Below, piece by piece: positions 1-9,128 of a DNA stretch of 64,000 nt. The stretch is from positions 1 to 64,000 of the forward strand of contig JAHBYP010000011.1 of the NCBI GenBank assembly GCA_019635875.1, read 5' to 3'. The notes under the pieces were generated by a model, which did not search any database, was not told where the DNA came from, and worked only from the letters and a program-made list of their open reading frames with translations. The stretch comes from Alphaproteobacteria bacterium. GTDB taxonomy: Bacteria > Pseudomonadota > Alphaproteobacteria > Reyranellales > Reyranellaceae. Both the position numbers and the translations under genes were made by a program. Each line of letters opens with the position of its first letter. The first letter of the stretch is position 1.

Positions 1-1
1 C

Positions 2-1039
2 ACCGTGTTCGCCGGCGCGATCTCGGCCACGGGCGGCGCCGAGGGCGGCAACGGCGGCTTCGCCGAGGTCTCCGGCAAGGTCTATCTCAGCTTCCACGGC
101 ACGGTCGACCTGCGCGCTGCGGACGGCTTCCAGATCGGCACGCTGCTGCTCGATCCCAGCGACATCACCATCAGCAACAATCCCGACAGCAATATCGACG
201 TGTCGGGCGACACGATCACCGGCACCGCGGACGCCTCGAACATCAGCGTCGCGACGCTTCTGGGGCTCTTGTCGACGGCGGATGTCATCATCGACGCGAC
301 CGGCGGTCCCGGCTCGGGCGGCGGCACCATCACGATCCTCGACAGCGTCGTCAACAATTCGTTCACCAGCCTGACGCTGAGGGCGCTGGGCAACATCGCG
401 GTGAACGGGGCGCTATCGGGCTTCGACACGCTCACCTTCATCTCCAGCGGCGGTCAGCTCACCCAGACCGCACCCATCAGCGCCTTTACCGTGACGTTCG
501 CGATGGGCGGCCTGGTCGCGCTGACCAATCCCGACAACCTGATCTCGAACGTGAGCGGCACGGCGGGCGGCTCGATCGCGATCGTCAGCAGCACGACGAT
601 GGTGGTCACCAGCGACGGCCTGACTTCCGGTCCGTTCTCGAGTATCAGCCTGACGACGCTGGGCCCCGAATCCGACCTGTACCTCAACGGCGTGGTGACG
701 GGATTCGGCATCACGCTCAGCCCTGGCGGAAGCCTGCTCGGCGGCTCGCCCTTCAGGGACGACACGGGTCCGCCCGAGTTCATCGACCCCGGGCCGTTCA
801 TCAACGACACATCCATCGCCTTCTGGGCCAGCGGCCAGCCGCAGTTCACGAAAACGGCAGACGTGGATGTCGGCGCCATTTTCACCTCCTGCCAGCTGGT
901 GAAGGAAGCGCCCGAGTGTGGCGCGGTGTCGTTCGATCACGGCGTGCCGTTCGTCGACACCGACCTCGCGCCAATCAATACCGGCAACGAAGAGCTGATC
1001 TTCGCCAACGTCCTGCGCCCGCAGCGGACGCCGAACTGA
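2..1039 (+). CDS. Filamentous-haemagglutinin-like exoprotein, C-terminal fragment
   Basis: This open frame runs in from the left edge, so its true start is outside the window. It begins with a GGFAEVSGK...GTVDLRA...GTLLLDPSDITI stretch, typical of the large beta-helical adhesins secreted by two-partner systems (TpsA or FHA family). Gly-, Ser- and Thr-rich repeats predicted to form beta-strands follow. The last 75 residues differ: they carry two cysteines (TSCQ and PECG) and a non-repetitive tail. A surface or secreted adhesin is inferred. No TpsB transporter gene is visible here, and it may lie to the left. Confidence 0.75.
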   Translation, partial: TVFAGAISATGGAEGGNGGFAEVSGKVYLSFHGTVDLRAADGFQIGTLLLDPSDITISNNPDSNIDVSGDTITGTADASNISVATLLGLLSTADVIIDATGGPGSGGGTITILDSVVNNSFTSLTLRALGNIAVNGALSGFDTLTFISSGGQLTQTAPISAFTVTFAMGGLVALTNPDNLISNVSGTAGGSIAIVSSTTMVVTSDGLTSGPFSSISLTTLGPESDLYLNGVVTGFGITLSPGGSLLGGSPFRDDTGPPEFIDPGPFINDTSIAFWASGQPQFTKTADVDVGAIFTSCQLVKEAPECGAVSFDHGVPFVDTDLAPINTGNEELIFANVLRPQRTPN

Positions 1040-1198
1040 GGTCGCGGCCGAGGCGGCCGATCGCGTCCGCCCAGGCCTCCGCGCCTGCCCGTCTCGTAAA
1101 TATTTCCTCGTCACGGCAACTTGCGCCGAAGCGAGCCGTTCAACGGGCTATTCGGCTCAGTGAACTCGACAACCACTCGAACGAGCAGGTGGCGTCCC

Positions 1199-1615
1199 AT
1201 GAACGCACGCCATCGCAAGGCATCGCGCGTCCTCCTGGTAGACGACGACGATTTCGTGCGCCGAATCGCTGCGCAGTCGCTCGAGCACCTGGGCTTCAGC
1301 GTCGTCGAGCTCGCGGATGCCCGCTCGGCGTTGGAATTGCTTGAGCGGAGCGGCAGCGACATCCAGCTCATCGTCAGCGACGTGCGGATGCCGGGACTGC
1401 AGGGCGACGAACTCGCGAGTATCGTCTCGCAGCGCTGGCCCGATCTGCCGGTTCTGCTGACGTCAGGCCATGCTCGCACCGGCGACTTCACCGACGGAGA
1501 CGTCCGGTACGAGGTCCTGGCCAAGCCCTATTCGCAGGCACAGCTCGCCAGGGCGATCGCCCACGTGAAGAACGAGATGAAACAGCGTCGGCGCCACTCT
1601 GCCCAAGGGGTTTGA
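1199..1615 (+). CDS. Single-domain response regulator (CheY-like receiver)
   Basis: The protein has 138 residues and consists of one receiver domain. The acidic pocket is VDDDD (residues 14-18), the phospho-acceptor is Asp61 in SDVRMPG, the switch threonine is Thr88 in LTSG, and the conserved lysine is Lys109 in AKPY. There is no output domain, so it probably acts by protein contact or as a phosphate relay for a kinase not in this window. The ATG at 1199 was chosen because the protein then starts just before the first receiver strand; an in-frame start lies 26 codons upstream. It ends 3 bases before the zinc-ribbon gene, which suggests co-transcription. Confidence 0.87.
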   Translation: MNARHRKASRVLLVDDDDFVRRIAAQSLEHLGFSVVELADARSALELLERSGSDIQLIVSDVRMPGLQGDELASIVSQRWPDLPVLLTSGHARTGDFTDGDVRYEVLAKPYSQAQLARAIAHVKNEMKQRRRHSAQGV

Positions 1616-1618
1616 AAC

Positions 1619-1855
1619 ATGGCGACCAAACCCAGCACGCCATCGCTCGCAATCAGCTGTCGGCGCTGCCGCCACAAATTCGAGCAGCCTCTGGTCTGGC
1701 TGAAGAAGAATCCAGAGTTTCACTGCCCGCGGTGTGACTGTCCCATCATCGTCGAGAGCGCCGCCATTGTCGAAGCCGAAGGCGCTCTCGGATCTGCAGA
1801 TGGGTTCATGCCGACTGCCCGCGCGGAGCCCAAGAACAATGGCAAGAGGCCCTGA
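1619..1855 (+). CDS. Small zinc-ribbon protein
   Basis: This 78-residue protein has two CxxC knuckles, Cys14-Cys17 (CRRC) and Cys36-Cys39 (CPRC) with Cys41 next to the second. That is the layout of a four-cysteine zinc ribbon. The tail after residue 50 looks disordered. An AAGGGG ribosome-binding site lies 8 bases before the ATG, and the gene starts 3 bases after the response regulator stop. The two probably form one transcript, but the function is unknown. Confidence 0.65.
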   Translation: MATKPSTPSLAISCRRCRHKFEQPLVWLKKNPEFHCPRCDCPIIVESAAIVEAEGALGSADGFMPTARAEPKNNGKRP

Positions 1856-1863
1856 CTGCGCGC

Positions 1864-3348
1864 CTAAGCGAAGCTGCGCAGCAGGCGCCGAAGGGCGCGC
1901 TGCTCAAACGCCGCGAAGCATCCCGCAAGCACCGCCGCGCCGATGAGAAGCTGCAACCACCATAGCCTGTCGAGCCAGCCGGGCAGGGATACCAGGATCA
2001 TGGCCACGGCCGCCGAGCAAACGAGTGGCGGACCAACCACGGGCAGGACGGGGTGCCAGTGCAGGCGCAGGCGGCGTCGCGCGAGAAGTCCGACGATCAC
2101 CACCAGCAGTTCCGAGCTGATCGTCGCGGCAACCGCGCCCCAAGGCCCGTAGAGCGGGATCGCGAGGGCGCAGACACAAAGATTCAGGATCGCAGCGGTG
2201 CCGGCAATCTTGAGTTGCAGCCCCCCGTATCCCCACGGCACGAGGGTGGCGACCACGCCATAGTTCAGGAAGGTGAGTCCGATGGTGATGCAGAGCCATT
2301 CGAAGTAATGGCCGCTGGGGCCGAACTGCGGGCCGTACAGCAGCCCGACGACGTGCCGGCCGAGCGCCCATCCCAGCGCCGCCATCGGCAGACCCATCCA
2401 CGCCAGCAGTGCGAGGTACTCGCGCGACAGGGCAATCGCTTCATCGCGCCGCTCGAGCGTGCGCGCAAACGCCGGGAAATAGGCATTCCACAGCGCCGCC
2501 GTGATCACGGCCGCGACCAGCATCAGCCGATAGGCCGTCGTGAACTGGCCCACGGGAGCGTCGCCGTGCGTGAAGCCGAGGATGATGGTGCCGCTGTGCA
2601 TCGCAATCATGGCGGCACCCTGCGCCAATGCCAGAGGCCATGCTTCCCGGAACAGGCCACCCGTGCCGGACAGCGTGGGTCGCAGCTGCCATAACCGCGC
2701 CAGGCCTCGACGGGCGATGTACCAGAGGTTGAAAAGGACGCCGGCAAACGCAAAGGGCAGCGACAGCGCCGCATAGAGGTATAGATCTCCGGGCCCGTAG
2801 ACGAGAAGCGCCAGGGCCGGCAGCTGCAGGGCGTTGATGACCAGGCCGGCTATGCTGGGCGCGACCATTCGCTCGTGAGCCTGCAGCACCCATCCCGTGT
2901 TCCAGGCGAAGGAGAACAGCGTCACGCCATAGATGACCAGCAGAACGCTGACGACCTTGCCGCGCGGCTCGAACGCAGCAAGGACCAGCAGCGCACCGTA
3001 GACGGCGACTGCCAGCATGGTTTGCAGGGTGAGGACAAGGGCGAGGCGCTGCGGGGTCAGCTTCGGCATGCGCGCGAGCTCGCGCTGCGCCACAATCGTC
3101 AGTGCCGGGCATACCGCGACGGTGAGATAGCCGATCGCCGCCAGCGCCCAGCTCGCCTGCCCCACTGCGACCGGACCGAGGATGCGCCGCACGTAGACGC
3201 TGATGAGGATCGTTACCAGCAGGCCCAGAAGGCTGGTGAGCGCCAATGTGACGAAGTTCGTGGCGATGCGACGACGTCCGGCATCGGCAGCCGTCTCCGT
3301 CGCGCCCGCGATGCCGGTGGTCATCACCCCATTGTCGGGCGACGCCAT
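1864..3348 (-). CDS. Oligosaccharide flippase family protein (Wzx/MOP superfamily)
   Basis: The protein has 494 residues and about a dozen or more hydrophobic segments. The N-terminal pattern (TNFVTLALTSLLGLLVTIL...RRILGPVAVGQ) is typical of polysaccharide flippases of the MOP superfamily. These proteins move undecaprenyl-linked oligosaccharides across the inner membrane for O-antigen, capsule or exopolysaccharide assembly. It converges on the zinc-ribbon gene with 8 bases between stops, and is divergent from the 1498-residue exoprotein. The glycosyltransferase at 8 kb could belong to the same surface-polysaccharide process, but no polymerase gene is seen. Confidence 0.87.
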   Translation of the reverse strand: MASPDNGVMTTGIAGATETAADAGRRRIATNFVTLALTSLLGLLVTILISVYVRRILGPVAVGQASWALAAIGYLTVAVCPALTIVAQRELARMPKLTPQRLALVLTLQTMLAVAVYGALLVLAAFEPRGKVVSVLLVIYGVTLFSFAWNTGWVLQAHERMVAPSIAGLVINALQLPALALLVYGPGDLYLYAALSLPFAFAGVLFNLWYIARRGLARLWQLRPTLSGTGGLFREAWPLALAQGAAMIAMHSGTIILGFTHGDAPVGQFTTAYRLMLVAAVITAALWNAYFPAFARTLERRDEAIALSREYLALLAWMGLPMAALGWALGRHVVGLLYGPQFGPSGHYFEWLCITIGLTFLNYGVVATLVPWGYGGLQLKIAGTAAILNLCVCALAIPLYGPWGAVAATISSELLVVIVGLLARRRLRLHWHPVLPVVGPPLVCSAAVAMILVSLPGWLDRLWWLQLLIGAAVLAGCFAAFEQRALRRLLRSFA

Positions 3349-3513
3349 CCGACCACCAGTGACAAAGTCGTGGCGTCGCTTGGCAAGTGTTCCGCAGCAA
3401 CGACGCCTACGCTGGATCCAGAAGCTTGCAGTCCTCGTGTCACCGATTGATCACTTCGATCGTACTCGAGCGTGAATTAGCTATGCAGCTCTCCGATAAA
3501 AAGGACGACAGCC

Positions 3514-6500
3514 ATGGCCTTCGCGTTCTCCACCCAGCAGGTGATCGACGGGCTGGCTAATCCCACCTCGCTGCAGTTCGGCCCCGACGAGCGGCTGTAC
3601 GTCAGCCAGCAGAACGGGCTCATCCAGGTCTACACAGTCTCCCAATCATCGTCCGGGATCTGGACGGCGACGCTCGACGAGACGATCGATCTCATCCGAA
3701 ATATCCCCAATCACAATGACGACGGCACGCTGAACGCCTCGATCGTCGATCGACAGGTGACCGGTGTGCTGGTTGCCGGAACGTCGACCAATCCCGTCCT
3801 GTATGTGACTTCGAGCGATCCACGCATCGCCAACTTCACGGATTTGAACCTGGACACCAATTCGGGAATCCTGTCGCAGCTGACCTGGAACGGCACCAGC
3901 TGGGACAAGGTGGATCTGATACGCGGCCTGCCGAGGTCGGAGGAGAATCATTCGGCCAACGGAATGGCGCTGAGCGAGGACGGGACCACGCTCTATCTGA
4001 CCCAGGGCGGCAACACCAACAATGGCGCGCCGTCGCATTTTTTCGCCAACACGCCCGAATACGCGCTCGCGGGCACGATCCTCGAGATCGACCTCGCGGC
4101 GTTGGCCGCGATGCCGGACAAGCTCCACACCTACGCGTCAGGCGTCACGAGCGTCTACCGCTACGACTTGCCGACGCTCGACGATCCCAACGTTCCCAAT
4201 GACGGGCTTCCGGGCAACGAGACCGCTTCGGGCATGGATATCGACGGCCCATTCGGCGGCCGCGATGGATTGAACATGGCCGTTCTGCCGGCGGACGCGC
4301 CGCTGAGGATCTTCGCGACCGGCCTGAGGAACACCTACGACGTCGTCATCACCCAGTCGGGTCAGGTCTTCACCATCGACAACGGCGCCAACGCCGATCT
4401 TGGCGGTACGCCGCTGTTCGACTCCGACGGGCTGCCGACCAACGAGGTCAACAACGGTGGCCTGGGCAGCCTCGACTATCTCTATCTCCTGGAAGATGGC
4501 GGCTACTACGGTCACCCCGCTCCGATCCGCGCCAACCAGTCCGGCACGATCTACGGCTACACCGACGGCCTCGAGCCGCAGGTACACGGTACCGTGCCGG
4601 TTGCCTGGGAAGCGGTACCCGATGGCGTCGACATCGCGCCGGGCTACGTCATCGATCCGAGCAAGTTCACGGCAGACAGCTCACGCCTGTCCCAGGAAGG
4701 GCAGTTCAGCGTCGGCGTGCTGGGCCTGGCGCAGTTCGGCGCGTCGACCAATGGCCTGATGGAGTACACGGCCACGGCGTTCGGCGGCGAGATCACCGGC
4801 GACCTCGTCACGGCGTCCTTCGACGGCACGGTGAAGCTGATCCAGCTGGCCGCCGACGGCGTGACGGTGACGGGCGTGATAAACCTCGCGACGCCGGGCG
4901 GCATCCCGCTTGATGTGACGCAGGGTCCCGATGGCACGATCTGGGTTGCCCAGATCGGCGCCGGCGCTGTCATCGCCCTTGTGCCCTCCAGTGAAGGATC
5001 GACCAGCAATCCCGACATCGACGGCGATGGCCTGTTGAACGTGGTCGATCCGTTCCAGGCCGACGCGGCCAACGGGCTCGGCACGTTCCTCGCGGCCAAC
5101 AGCAGCTATAACTGGAACTTCCAGTTCGGCGCCGGCGACACCGCACCTGGCCCGTCCGGCCTGTTCCTTGGACTTACCGGGCACATGACCAATGGCACGC
5201 GCGATTTCGTGGCGCCGGTCGAGGAAGGCGGCCTGGACCTCAACAACGTCAAGATCGGAACCGCGGCCGGCGGCGGCCTGGTCGTGATCGAGAACGTCTC
5301 GACCGGTACGGCGTCCGGATCGACCAACACCGGCGAGTTCGTCTTCCAGACCGGCGTCGCGCTGTCGCCGGATATCGAAGCCTTCGACATCAAGTGGACC
5401 GCCATCAACCCGTTCCCGGGCCTGGCAGACAGCCCGACGGTGCGGCAGATCGGCGGCTTCATCGGCACCGGCGATCAGGACAACTTCATCAAGGTTGTCG
5501 CCGGGCCGAATGGCTCGGGCAACATCCTGTTCGAGCTGGAAAGCAACGGCGTTGTGCTCTCGAGCCAGTCGTTGGCCGGCAGCGGACTGCTTACCGCGCC
5601 GTCCGGCAGCAGCATCATCTTCAATCTCGCTGTGGATCGCGCCATATCGCAGGCGGTGCCATCGATCACCTATGCCAGCAGCAGCGGGCCCATCACGGTG
5701 AGCGGCGCGCCGATCAACCTGCAGGGCACGTCGATCCTTGCCGCCATCGACGGCAGCTACAGCGTTCAGGGTCAGGCCAGCGGCCTGGCGATCGGCCTGT
5801 GGTCGAGCAACACCGGCGAAGGCAGCCAGACCAGCTTCCAGGCCTCCTTCGACGACATCCTGATCACCACCAGCGGCGGCACCAGTCAGCTGATCAAGGC
5901 GGTGAACGTCGGCGGCGGGCAATTCACGTCGAGCGGCGGCATCGTCTACGAGGCCGACGCCGGCCCGACGAGCGGCGGCGCGGAGAGCCAGGTGTTCACC
6001 ACCGGTTCGGCGATCGCCGGCACCACCGACGATGTCATGTTCAGCAGCGAGCGCTGGACGCCCGGCGGCAGCTACACCTACGAGATCCCGGTCGACAACG
6101 GCACCTATCGCGTCGACCTGCACCTCGCCGAGATCTACTCCGGCATCTTCGGCTCCGGCCAGCGCGTCTTCGACATGGCCCTCGAAGGCCAGGCCCTCGC
6201 ACCCCTGCAGGACATCGACATCTACAGCCAGGTCGGACCCAACGCCGCCCTCACCATCAGCCAGGAGATCACCGTCAGCGACGGCTCGCTCTCCATCCAG
6301 GTCGGCCCCGGCAGCGACGCGCCCGGCAACGTCGAGAACGCCAAGCTCAACGGCTTCGCCATCTTCAGCCTCGGCGCCGCACCGACGCTCCCCACCCTGT
6401 CGATCGCCGCCGCCAGCGCCAGCAAGCCCGAGGGCAACTCCGGCAGCACCGCCTTCACCTTCACCGTCAGCCGCGCCGGCGACACCAGCGGCACCTCCTC

Positions 6501-8010
6501 GGCGATCTATACCGTCAGCGGCAACGGCGCCACCGCCAGCGACTTCACCGGCGGCGTCCTGCCCAGCGGCACCATCTCCTTCGCCGCCGGCGAGACCAGC
6601 AAGACGCTCACCATCAACGTCGCCGGCGACACCACCGTCGAGCCCGACGAAGGCTTCACCGTCACCCTCTCCCAGCCCGCCGGCGCCACCATCGCCACCG
6701 CCTCCGCCTCAGGCACCATCCTCAATGACGATGGCGTCACACCGCCGGCTGCGCTGGCGAAGCTGCTCATCACGCCTGGCACCGACGTCAACGCCAGCAC
6801 ATTCAACATTCCGAGCTACGAGCTCACCAACACCGGCAACAGCGCCATCACCACTTTCTCGATCGACCTGCACAACAGCCTGATCGCCGGCAACGTCTTC
6901 GATCCATTCGGCACGTTCGGCGACACCACGGCACTCGATCTGACGCCCTATGGCAACACGTCGATCAGCGCGAGCTGGAGCTACGGCCCCACACCTGTCA
7001 CCGAAGGCGGATACAAGACCCTGACCGTGACCTTCGACGGCAGCGGCCTCGCGCCGGGACAGACCTTTTCATTCAGGCTCGATGCCGATCCCGCGAGCAT
7101 CGAGGGTCCGGCGCCCGGGCCGAACGAGGCCGGCTCCATATCCGGCTTCGAGCATGTCGGCGCGGCACTCACGATCGGCCTTGCCGGCGGCGCGACGCAT
7201 ACCGCCGAGGTCTTCGTCGACGGCAGCGCCGGTGGCGGCGTCGCCACCGTGCTCCAGCAGCTCTCGGCGGCGCCCGTCCTCGCGATCGCCGGACTTGACG
7301 ATATACCGCTGGTCACCGCCGAGGTCGGCGGCATCCTCAAGTCCAATCTGCCGGGACTGAACGATCTGGCGGGGAGCCCCGGCGACGACATCCTTGTGCT
7401 CGTCCAGGGCGGCGCCGGCCAGACCATCCGGCTGAGCCTCGCCGAAATCGGCGGCGTGGGTCAGGACATTCCACTGGGGAGCCACGAGGGCAACACCGTC
7501 CTGCAGGATCCGCTCTTCTTCGATGTCACCCTGGACGCCAGTGGCAGCGCCACCGTGGCCTTGGCACTGCCGGCAGAAACACCCCTGGCCGGCCTGGCCA
7601 GCGGATCCGTCTCAGGCCTGTTCGCGCTGACCGCCGCGGCGATCGATCCGCTCAGCGGGAACGCGATCAGCCTGGTGTCGAGCACGCTCGTCGTGAAGGA
7701 CGCCCCCAACAGCTTCGTGTCGGAGAGCGGATCGGACACGTTCCGCTTCCACCTGGGCTTCGCGACGACCGACATCTTCAGCTTCGATGCCACGGGAACG
7801 CAGCACGACGTGATCGGCCTGGAGCAGGAGCTCTTCCCCGGCATGACCGTGGAGCAGTTCCTGGCAAGTGGCGCCGTGACCGATGGGCCCAATGCCGGGG
7901 ACGTGAACATCACGGCTCCCGGCGGCGAGCTGATCCGGCTGCACGACGAAACCGGCACGCTGACCGCGTCGCTGCTACAGGGCCAGCCGCAGGACTTCTT
8001 CTTCTTTTGA
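3514..8010 (+). CDS. Large multidomain exoprotein: sugar-dehydrogenase-like propeller, malectin, Calx-beta
   Basis: This is a 1498-residue protein without a Sec signal peptide. Residues 1-490 resemble a glucose/sorbosone-dehydrogenase-like beta-propeller (NPTSLQFGPDERLYV, SANGMALSEDGTTLYL, FATGLRNTYDV). Residues 500-790 are a Gly-rich beta region starting with an Asp-rich DIDGDGLLNVVDP motif. Residues 793-953 match a malectin-type carbohydrate-binding domain (VNVGGG...YEADAG...YRVDLHLAEIY). Residues 960-1074 are a Calx-beta domain ending in ILNDD. The C-terminus (SESGSDTFRF...FSFDATG, then FFFF) looks like a type I secretion tail. The start has an AAGGA site 9 bases upstream. The 3' end overlaps the convergent glycosyltransferase gene by 36 bases. 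Secretion and sugar binding are inferred. Confidence 0.85.
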   Translation: MAFAFSTQQVIDGLANPTSLQFGPDERLYVSQQNGLIQVYTVSQSSSGIWTATLDETIDLIRNIPNHNDDGTLNASIVDRQVTGVLVAGTSTNPVLYVTSSDPRIANFTDLNLDTNSGILSQLTWNGTSWDKVDLIRGLPRSEENHSANGMALSEDGTTLYLTQGGNTNNGAPSHFFANTPEYALAGTILEIDLAALAAMPDKLHTYASGVTSVYRYDLPTLDDPNVPNDGLPGNETASGMDIDGPFGGRDGLNMAVLPADAPLRIFATGLRNTYDVVITQSGQVFTIDNGANADLGGTPLFDSDGLPTNEVNNGGLGSLDYLYLLEDGGYYGHPAPIRANQSGTIYGYTDGLEPQVHGTVPVAWEAVPDGVDIAPGYVIDPSKFTADSSRLSQEGQFSVGVLGLAQFGASTNGLMEYTATAFGGEITGDLVTASFDGTVKLIQLAADGVTVTGVINLATPGGIPLDVTQGPDGTIWVAQIGAGAVIALVPSSEGSTSNPDIDGDGLLNVVDPFQADAANGLGTFLAANSSYNWNFQFGAGDTAPGPSGLFLGLTGHMTNGTRDFVAPVEEGGLDLNNVKIGTAAGGGLVVIENVSTGTASGSTNTGEFVFQTGVALSPDIEAFDIKWTAINPFPGLADSPTVRQIGGFIGTGDQDNFIKVVAGPNGSGNILFELESNGVVLSSQSLAGSGLLTAPSGSSIIFNLAVDRAISQAVPSITYASSSGPITVSGAPINLQGTSILAAIDGSYSVQGQASGLAIGLWSSNTGEGSQTSFQASFDDILITTSGGTSQLIKAVNVGGGQFTSSGGIVYEADAGPTSGGAESQVFTTGSAIAGTTDDVMFSSERWTPGGSYTYEIPVDNGTYRVDLHLAEIYSGIFGSGQRVFDMALEGQALAPLQDIDIYSQVGPNAALTISQEITVSDGSLSIQVGPGSDAPGNVENAKLNGFAIFSLGAAPTLPTLSIAAASASKPEGNSGSTAFTFTVSRAGDTSGTSSAIYTVSGNGATASDFTGGVLPSGTISFAAGETSKTLTINVAGDTTVEPDEGFTVTLSQPAGATIATASASGTILNDDGVTPPAALAKLLITPGTDVNASTFNIPSYELTNTGNSAITTFSIDLHNSLIAGNVFDPFGTFGDTTALDLTPYGNTSISASWSYGPTPVTEGGYKTLTVTFDGSGLAPGQTFSFRLDADPASIEGPAPGPNEAGSISGFEHVGAALTIGLAGGATHTAEVFVDGSAGGGVATVLQQLSAAPVLAIAGLDDIPLVTAEVGGILKSNLPGLNDLAGSPGDDILVLVQGGAGQTIRLSLAEIGGVGQDIPLGSHEGNTVLQDPLFFDVTLDASGSATVALALPAETPLAGLASGSVSGLFALTAAAIDPLSGNAISLVSSTLVVKDAPNSFVSESGSDTFRFHLGFATTDIFSFDATGTQHDVIGLEQELFPGMTVEQFLASGAVTDGPNAGDVNITAPGGELIRLHDETGTLTASLLQGQPQDFFFF

Positions 8011-8931
8011 GTGATGGGCACGTGGCGGCCGCGCGACGCGATACAGGGGCGCCGACATCAGGCCCCAGGCAAACCAGGCGAGCCCGGCAACGGCGGAGCC
8101 GGTGGCGAGCCGATTGCAGGCGAGCCACCAGGCAAGGCGCATCAGATACCCAATGGCGACGGTGTCGAACCGCAAGGCATAGGCACCGAGCACGGCGGCT
8201 TGAACACGAATCGCGACCTTCATCATGTGCGCGAACGCGCCGGCGTCCAGCCAGTTGTCGTGCTCGACCAAGGGATCCGGCGAGTACACCAGACGGCAGC
8301 GGTGCCACAACAGCCGATAGGTGAACTCCAGATCCTCGCCGGTGCCGATCCTGGATCCCGGCCCGAGCGACTCCATGAAAAGGCCGACCCGATGAAAGGC
8401 CTCCTTGCGGAACGACATGTTGTTGCCGGCGCCCAGCGTGAGATGCGGGATGGCCGGCGACTGCACGACCAGCCGGGTGGTCGATTGATTGACGGCGGGA
8501 CAGATCAAGTCGCCGGCCTGGCTGAGGCAATCCCAGTCGTTCCTGCCCGCCGACCCGAACGGGATCACCCGGCCATAAACGCCCAGCGCGGCACGATCCA
8601 TGCGGAACTCGGCGTGGATGGCGGCGAGCCATCCCGCATCGCAAACGCAGTCGTCGTCCGTGAAGACGACGATATCGGCGCGGGCGGCGCGAATGGCGAT
8701 GTTCCGGGAGATCGCGACGCCCACGGTGCGCGTCCCGATGTAGCGCAGCCGACTGTCTCTGATCATCGCCAGGGCAACACGGGTCGATTCATCATCGGTC
8801 TGGTCGACGACGATGAGCTCAAAGTCAGTGAAAGTATTTCGGAGAACACTTTCAACCGCGCGCAAGACCTTGGCGGGACGATTGCGGGTGCAGATCAGAA
8901 CCGACAGGGTTGGCATTGGTCGCGGTCCCAT
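7975..8931 (-). CDS. Glycosyltransferase family 2
   Basis: The product has 318 residues and a GT-A fold start, LSVLICTRNRP (9-19), then VVDQTDD (41-47) and the metal/nucleotide motif TDDD at 91-94. This family transfers a sugar from a nucleotide-sugar to an acceptor, usually for surface polysaccharide or glycolipid. The C-terminal part has hydrophobic stretches (RLAWWLACNRLA, GLAWFAWGLM) that may touch the membrane. The ATG at 8931 has a GAAGGA site 4-5 bases upstream; an in-frame start 15 codons earlier lacks one. Its 3' end lies inside the convergent exoprotein gene. Confidence 0.88.
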   Translation of the reverse strand: MGPRPMPTLSVLICTRNRPAKVLRAVESVLRNTFTDFELIVVDQTDDESTRVALAMIRDSRLRYIGTRTVGVAISRNIAIRAARADIVVFTDDDCVCDAGWLAAIHAEFRMDRAALGVYGRVIPFGSAGRNDWDCLSQAGDLICPAVNQSTTRLVVQSPAIPHLTLGAGNNMSFRKEAFHRVGLFMESLGPGSRIGTGEDLEFTYRLLWHRCRLVYSPDPLVEHDNWLDAGAFAHMMKVAIRVQAAVLGAYALRFDTVAIGYLMRLAWWLACNRLATGSAVAGLAWFAWGLMSAPLYRVARPPRAHHSKEEEVLRLAL

Positions 8932-9128
8932 AATTCCTTCTCTCGGACCGCCAAAATAAAAAAGCGTTAGCGACATGTGTTGTGCTTAATTCGTGTTCTT
9001 ACATACCCGCACCTTCTGCTTACGATTTACTTACGATTGCATACACAGACCGTTAAACCAGCGTGTGAAGAAATGCGATGCAAGGAAACTGAATGAGTTG
9101 AGCGCAGCCAGCTCACCCAGGATCTCAG

